A DNA stretch of 64,000 bases from Acidobacterium sp. (GTDB lineage Bacteria > Acidobacteriota > Vicinamibacteria > Vicinamibacterales > UBA2999), in the NCBI GenBank assembly GCA_002737365.1, contig NSIL01000002.1, positions 1 to 64,000 of the forward strand. The letters are read 5' to 3'. How positions within the stretch are numbered: position 1 is the stretch's first letter; every line of letters starts with the position of its first letter. This document shows positions 63,202 through 64,000 of the stretch, in pieces. Below the pieces are notes generated by a model that was given only the letters and a program-made list of their open reading frames with translations, had not been told where the DNA came from and did no database searches. Made by a program: the position numbers and the translations under genes.

Positions 63202-63669
63202 ATGAGTAATCGCACCTACGAACTGATCTACGTCCTGAAGCCGGACGCGCCCGAGACGGAGGTCGCCGACATGCACAAGCAGGTTGCCGACATCGTCGAA
63301 CGCATGGGCGGCGCCATCGACAAGACCGAGAACGTCGCCCCCTGGGGCCGTCGTCGCCTCGCGTATGAGATCGGCCATCACAAGGAAGGCTTCTATGTCC
63401 TCGAAGTGATCACCGGCTCGGCCGAGTTGATGAAGGAAATCGATCGCCGACTCAAGGTGACCGAAGGCCTGCTGCGCCACCTGATCGTCCGCGTTGACGA
63501 GTCGACGATCAAGGCCGAGCGCATGCGGGCCAAGCGCACTGAAGAGTCGCGCCGCCGCCGTGTGGCGCGTGGCCTACCGCCCGATCGTCAGCCGGGTGAG
63601 GGTCCGCAGGGTGAAGATAACGACGATTCCGGCGACCTGATGTTCGACGGTGGGGAGATGGAGGCTTAA
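63202..63669 (+). CDS. rpsF: Ribosomal protein bS6
   Basis: A 155-residue S6. The core matches [41 protein letters not shown] and [17 protein letters not shown]. The C-terminal 45 residues are a charged extension ([17 protein letters not shown]) longer than in E. coli. AAGGAG precedes the ATG. It forms the rpsF-rpsR-rplI unit. Confidence 0.96.
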   Translation: MSNRTYELIYVLKPDAPETEVADMHKQVADIVERMGGAIDKTENVAPWGRRRLAYEIGHHKEGFYVLEVITGSAELMKEIDRRLKVTEGLLRHLIVRVDESTIKAERMRAKRTEESRRRRVARGLPPDRQPGEGPQGEDNDDSGDLMFDGGEMEA

Positions 63670-63670
63670 C

Positions 63671-63979
63671 ATGGCATTCGGTGGACCCAAGCGAGGCGGC
63701 CCGGGCGGAGCCCGTGGCAAGGATGCCAAGGACGCCAAGGGTGGCGACAAGCGTCGTGGTGGTGGATTCTTCCGGCGCCGGAAAGTCTGTAAGTTCTGCG
63801 CCGATAAGATCGACGACATCAACTACAAGGACGTCAAGCTGCTGAGCGGCTTCGTTCCCGAGCGTGGCAAGGTGTTGCCGCGCCGGATTTCAGGGACCTG
63901 CGCCAAGCACCAGCGCGGCCTGCGCGTCGCAATCGTTCGTGCGCGCCAGCTCGCCCTGCTGCCATACGCCGCGGATTAA
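63671..63979 (+). CDS. rpsR: Ribosomal protein bS18
   Basis: A 102-residue S18. The core has [40 protein letters not shown] and [24 protein letters not shown]; the Cys pattern suggests the zinc-binding C+ form. The N-terminal 35 residues are a Gly/Lys-rich extension containing [11 protein letters not shown], near-identical to part of the rplY tail. The ATG at 63671, one base after rpsF, is used. Confidence 0.95.
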   Translation: MAFGGPKRGGPGGARGKDAKDAKGGDKRRGGGFFRRRKVCKFCADKIDDINYKDVKLLSGFVPERGKVLPRRISGTCAKHQRGLRVAIVRARQLALLPYAAD

Positions 63980-63992
63980 GGGAACACGAACA

Positions 63993-64000
63993 ATGGAAAT
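63993..64000 (+). CDS. rplI: Start of rplI (bL9), cut by window edge
   Basis: Only ATGGAAAT is visible, 13 nt after rpsR, with AAGGGAA upstream as ribosome site. M-E-I/M fits the start of bL9, and the order rpsF-rpsR-rplI is highly conserved. The call is based mainly on position. Confidence 0.5.

Overview
The window is GC-rich and almost fully coding. It comes from a Gram-negative, aerobically respiring bacterium. LPS-core genes (heptose kinase, glycosyltransferase family 9, O-antigen-ligase-like protein), a LolB-like lipoprotein, LysW-dependent amino-acid biosynthesis, several secreted NHL/SMP-30 beta-propellers and a membrane-anchored Ser/Thr kinase together suggest Acidobacteriota, perhaps the Vicinamibacteria side. 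This assignment is inference from gene content; the window holds no rRNA marker.

Layout. 1-4.0 kb: minus-strand SMP-30 > fmdB > lysW > lysX (lysX runs off the left edge), then an NHL protein and a PaaI-type thioesterase. 4.1-8.4 kb: a large NAD-glutamate dehydrogenase preceded by a foldable leader, and another NHL protein. 8.4-12.2 kb: cupin, MFS exporter, proline dehydrogenase, a small coiled-coil protein and a truncated globin. 12.4-16.7 kb: a three-gene succinate dehydrogenase plus two small genes. 16.7-21.9 kb: MgtE, an RsuA/RluB-type pseudouridine synthase, YajQ and TerC, interrupted by decayed genes (an M20-type amidohydrolase, fdhD, and a short helicase/transposase-like scar). 21.9-24.8 kb: a PDZ / polytopic membrane / GAF / kinase fusion. 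24.9-37.0 kb: a complex I operon, nuoA-B-C-gmhA-D-EF-H-J-K-L-M-N, with nuoE and nuoF fused and no nuoG or nuoI. 37.2-43.6 kb: a signalling cassette of giant hybrid histidine kinase, receiver and PP2C phosphatase. 43.6-53.4 kb: selA, a conserved unknown, a frameshifted gene, a cold-shock protein, purH, a J-domain protein, rlmF, a DUF885 hydrolase, trmL and an alpha/beta hydrolase. 53.4-56.9 kb: minus-strand envelope genes (Trm112-like, glycosyltransferase, ligase, heptose kinase). 56.9-64 kb: a housekeeping string of TPR protein, lolB-like, ispE, tRNA-Gln, prs, rplY, pth, rpsF, rpsR and the first bases of rplI.

How the parts work together. Complex I and succinate dehydrogenase feed electrons to quinone; glutamate and proline dehydrogenases feed amino-acid carbon into the same metabolism. 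gmhA inside the nuo operon and the heptose kinase at 53-54 kb belong to one ADP-heptose pathway, supplying the glycosyltransferase encoded beside the kinase.

Points most worth a second look: (1) many transcription units have a TAnnnT -10-like box ending about 5-10 nt before the start codon with no Shine-Dalgarno, suggesting widespread leaderless mRNAs; (2) a three-way-junction leader in front of glutamate dehydrogenase; (3) a complex I operon without NuoG and NuoI and with a sugar isomerase inserted; (4) a kinase with a ComP-like sensor module; (5) a cluster of gene relics without intact mobile elements; (6) families of short intergenic hairpins. I see no CRISPR array, prophage, complete insertion sequence or obvious defence island.
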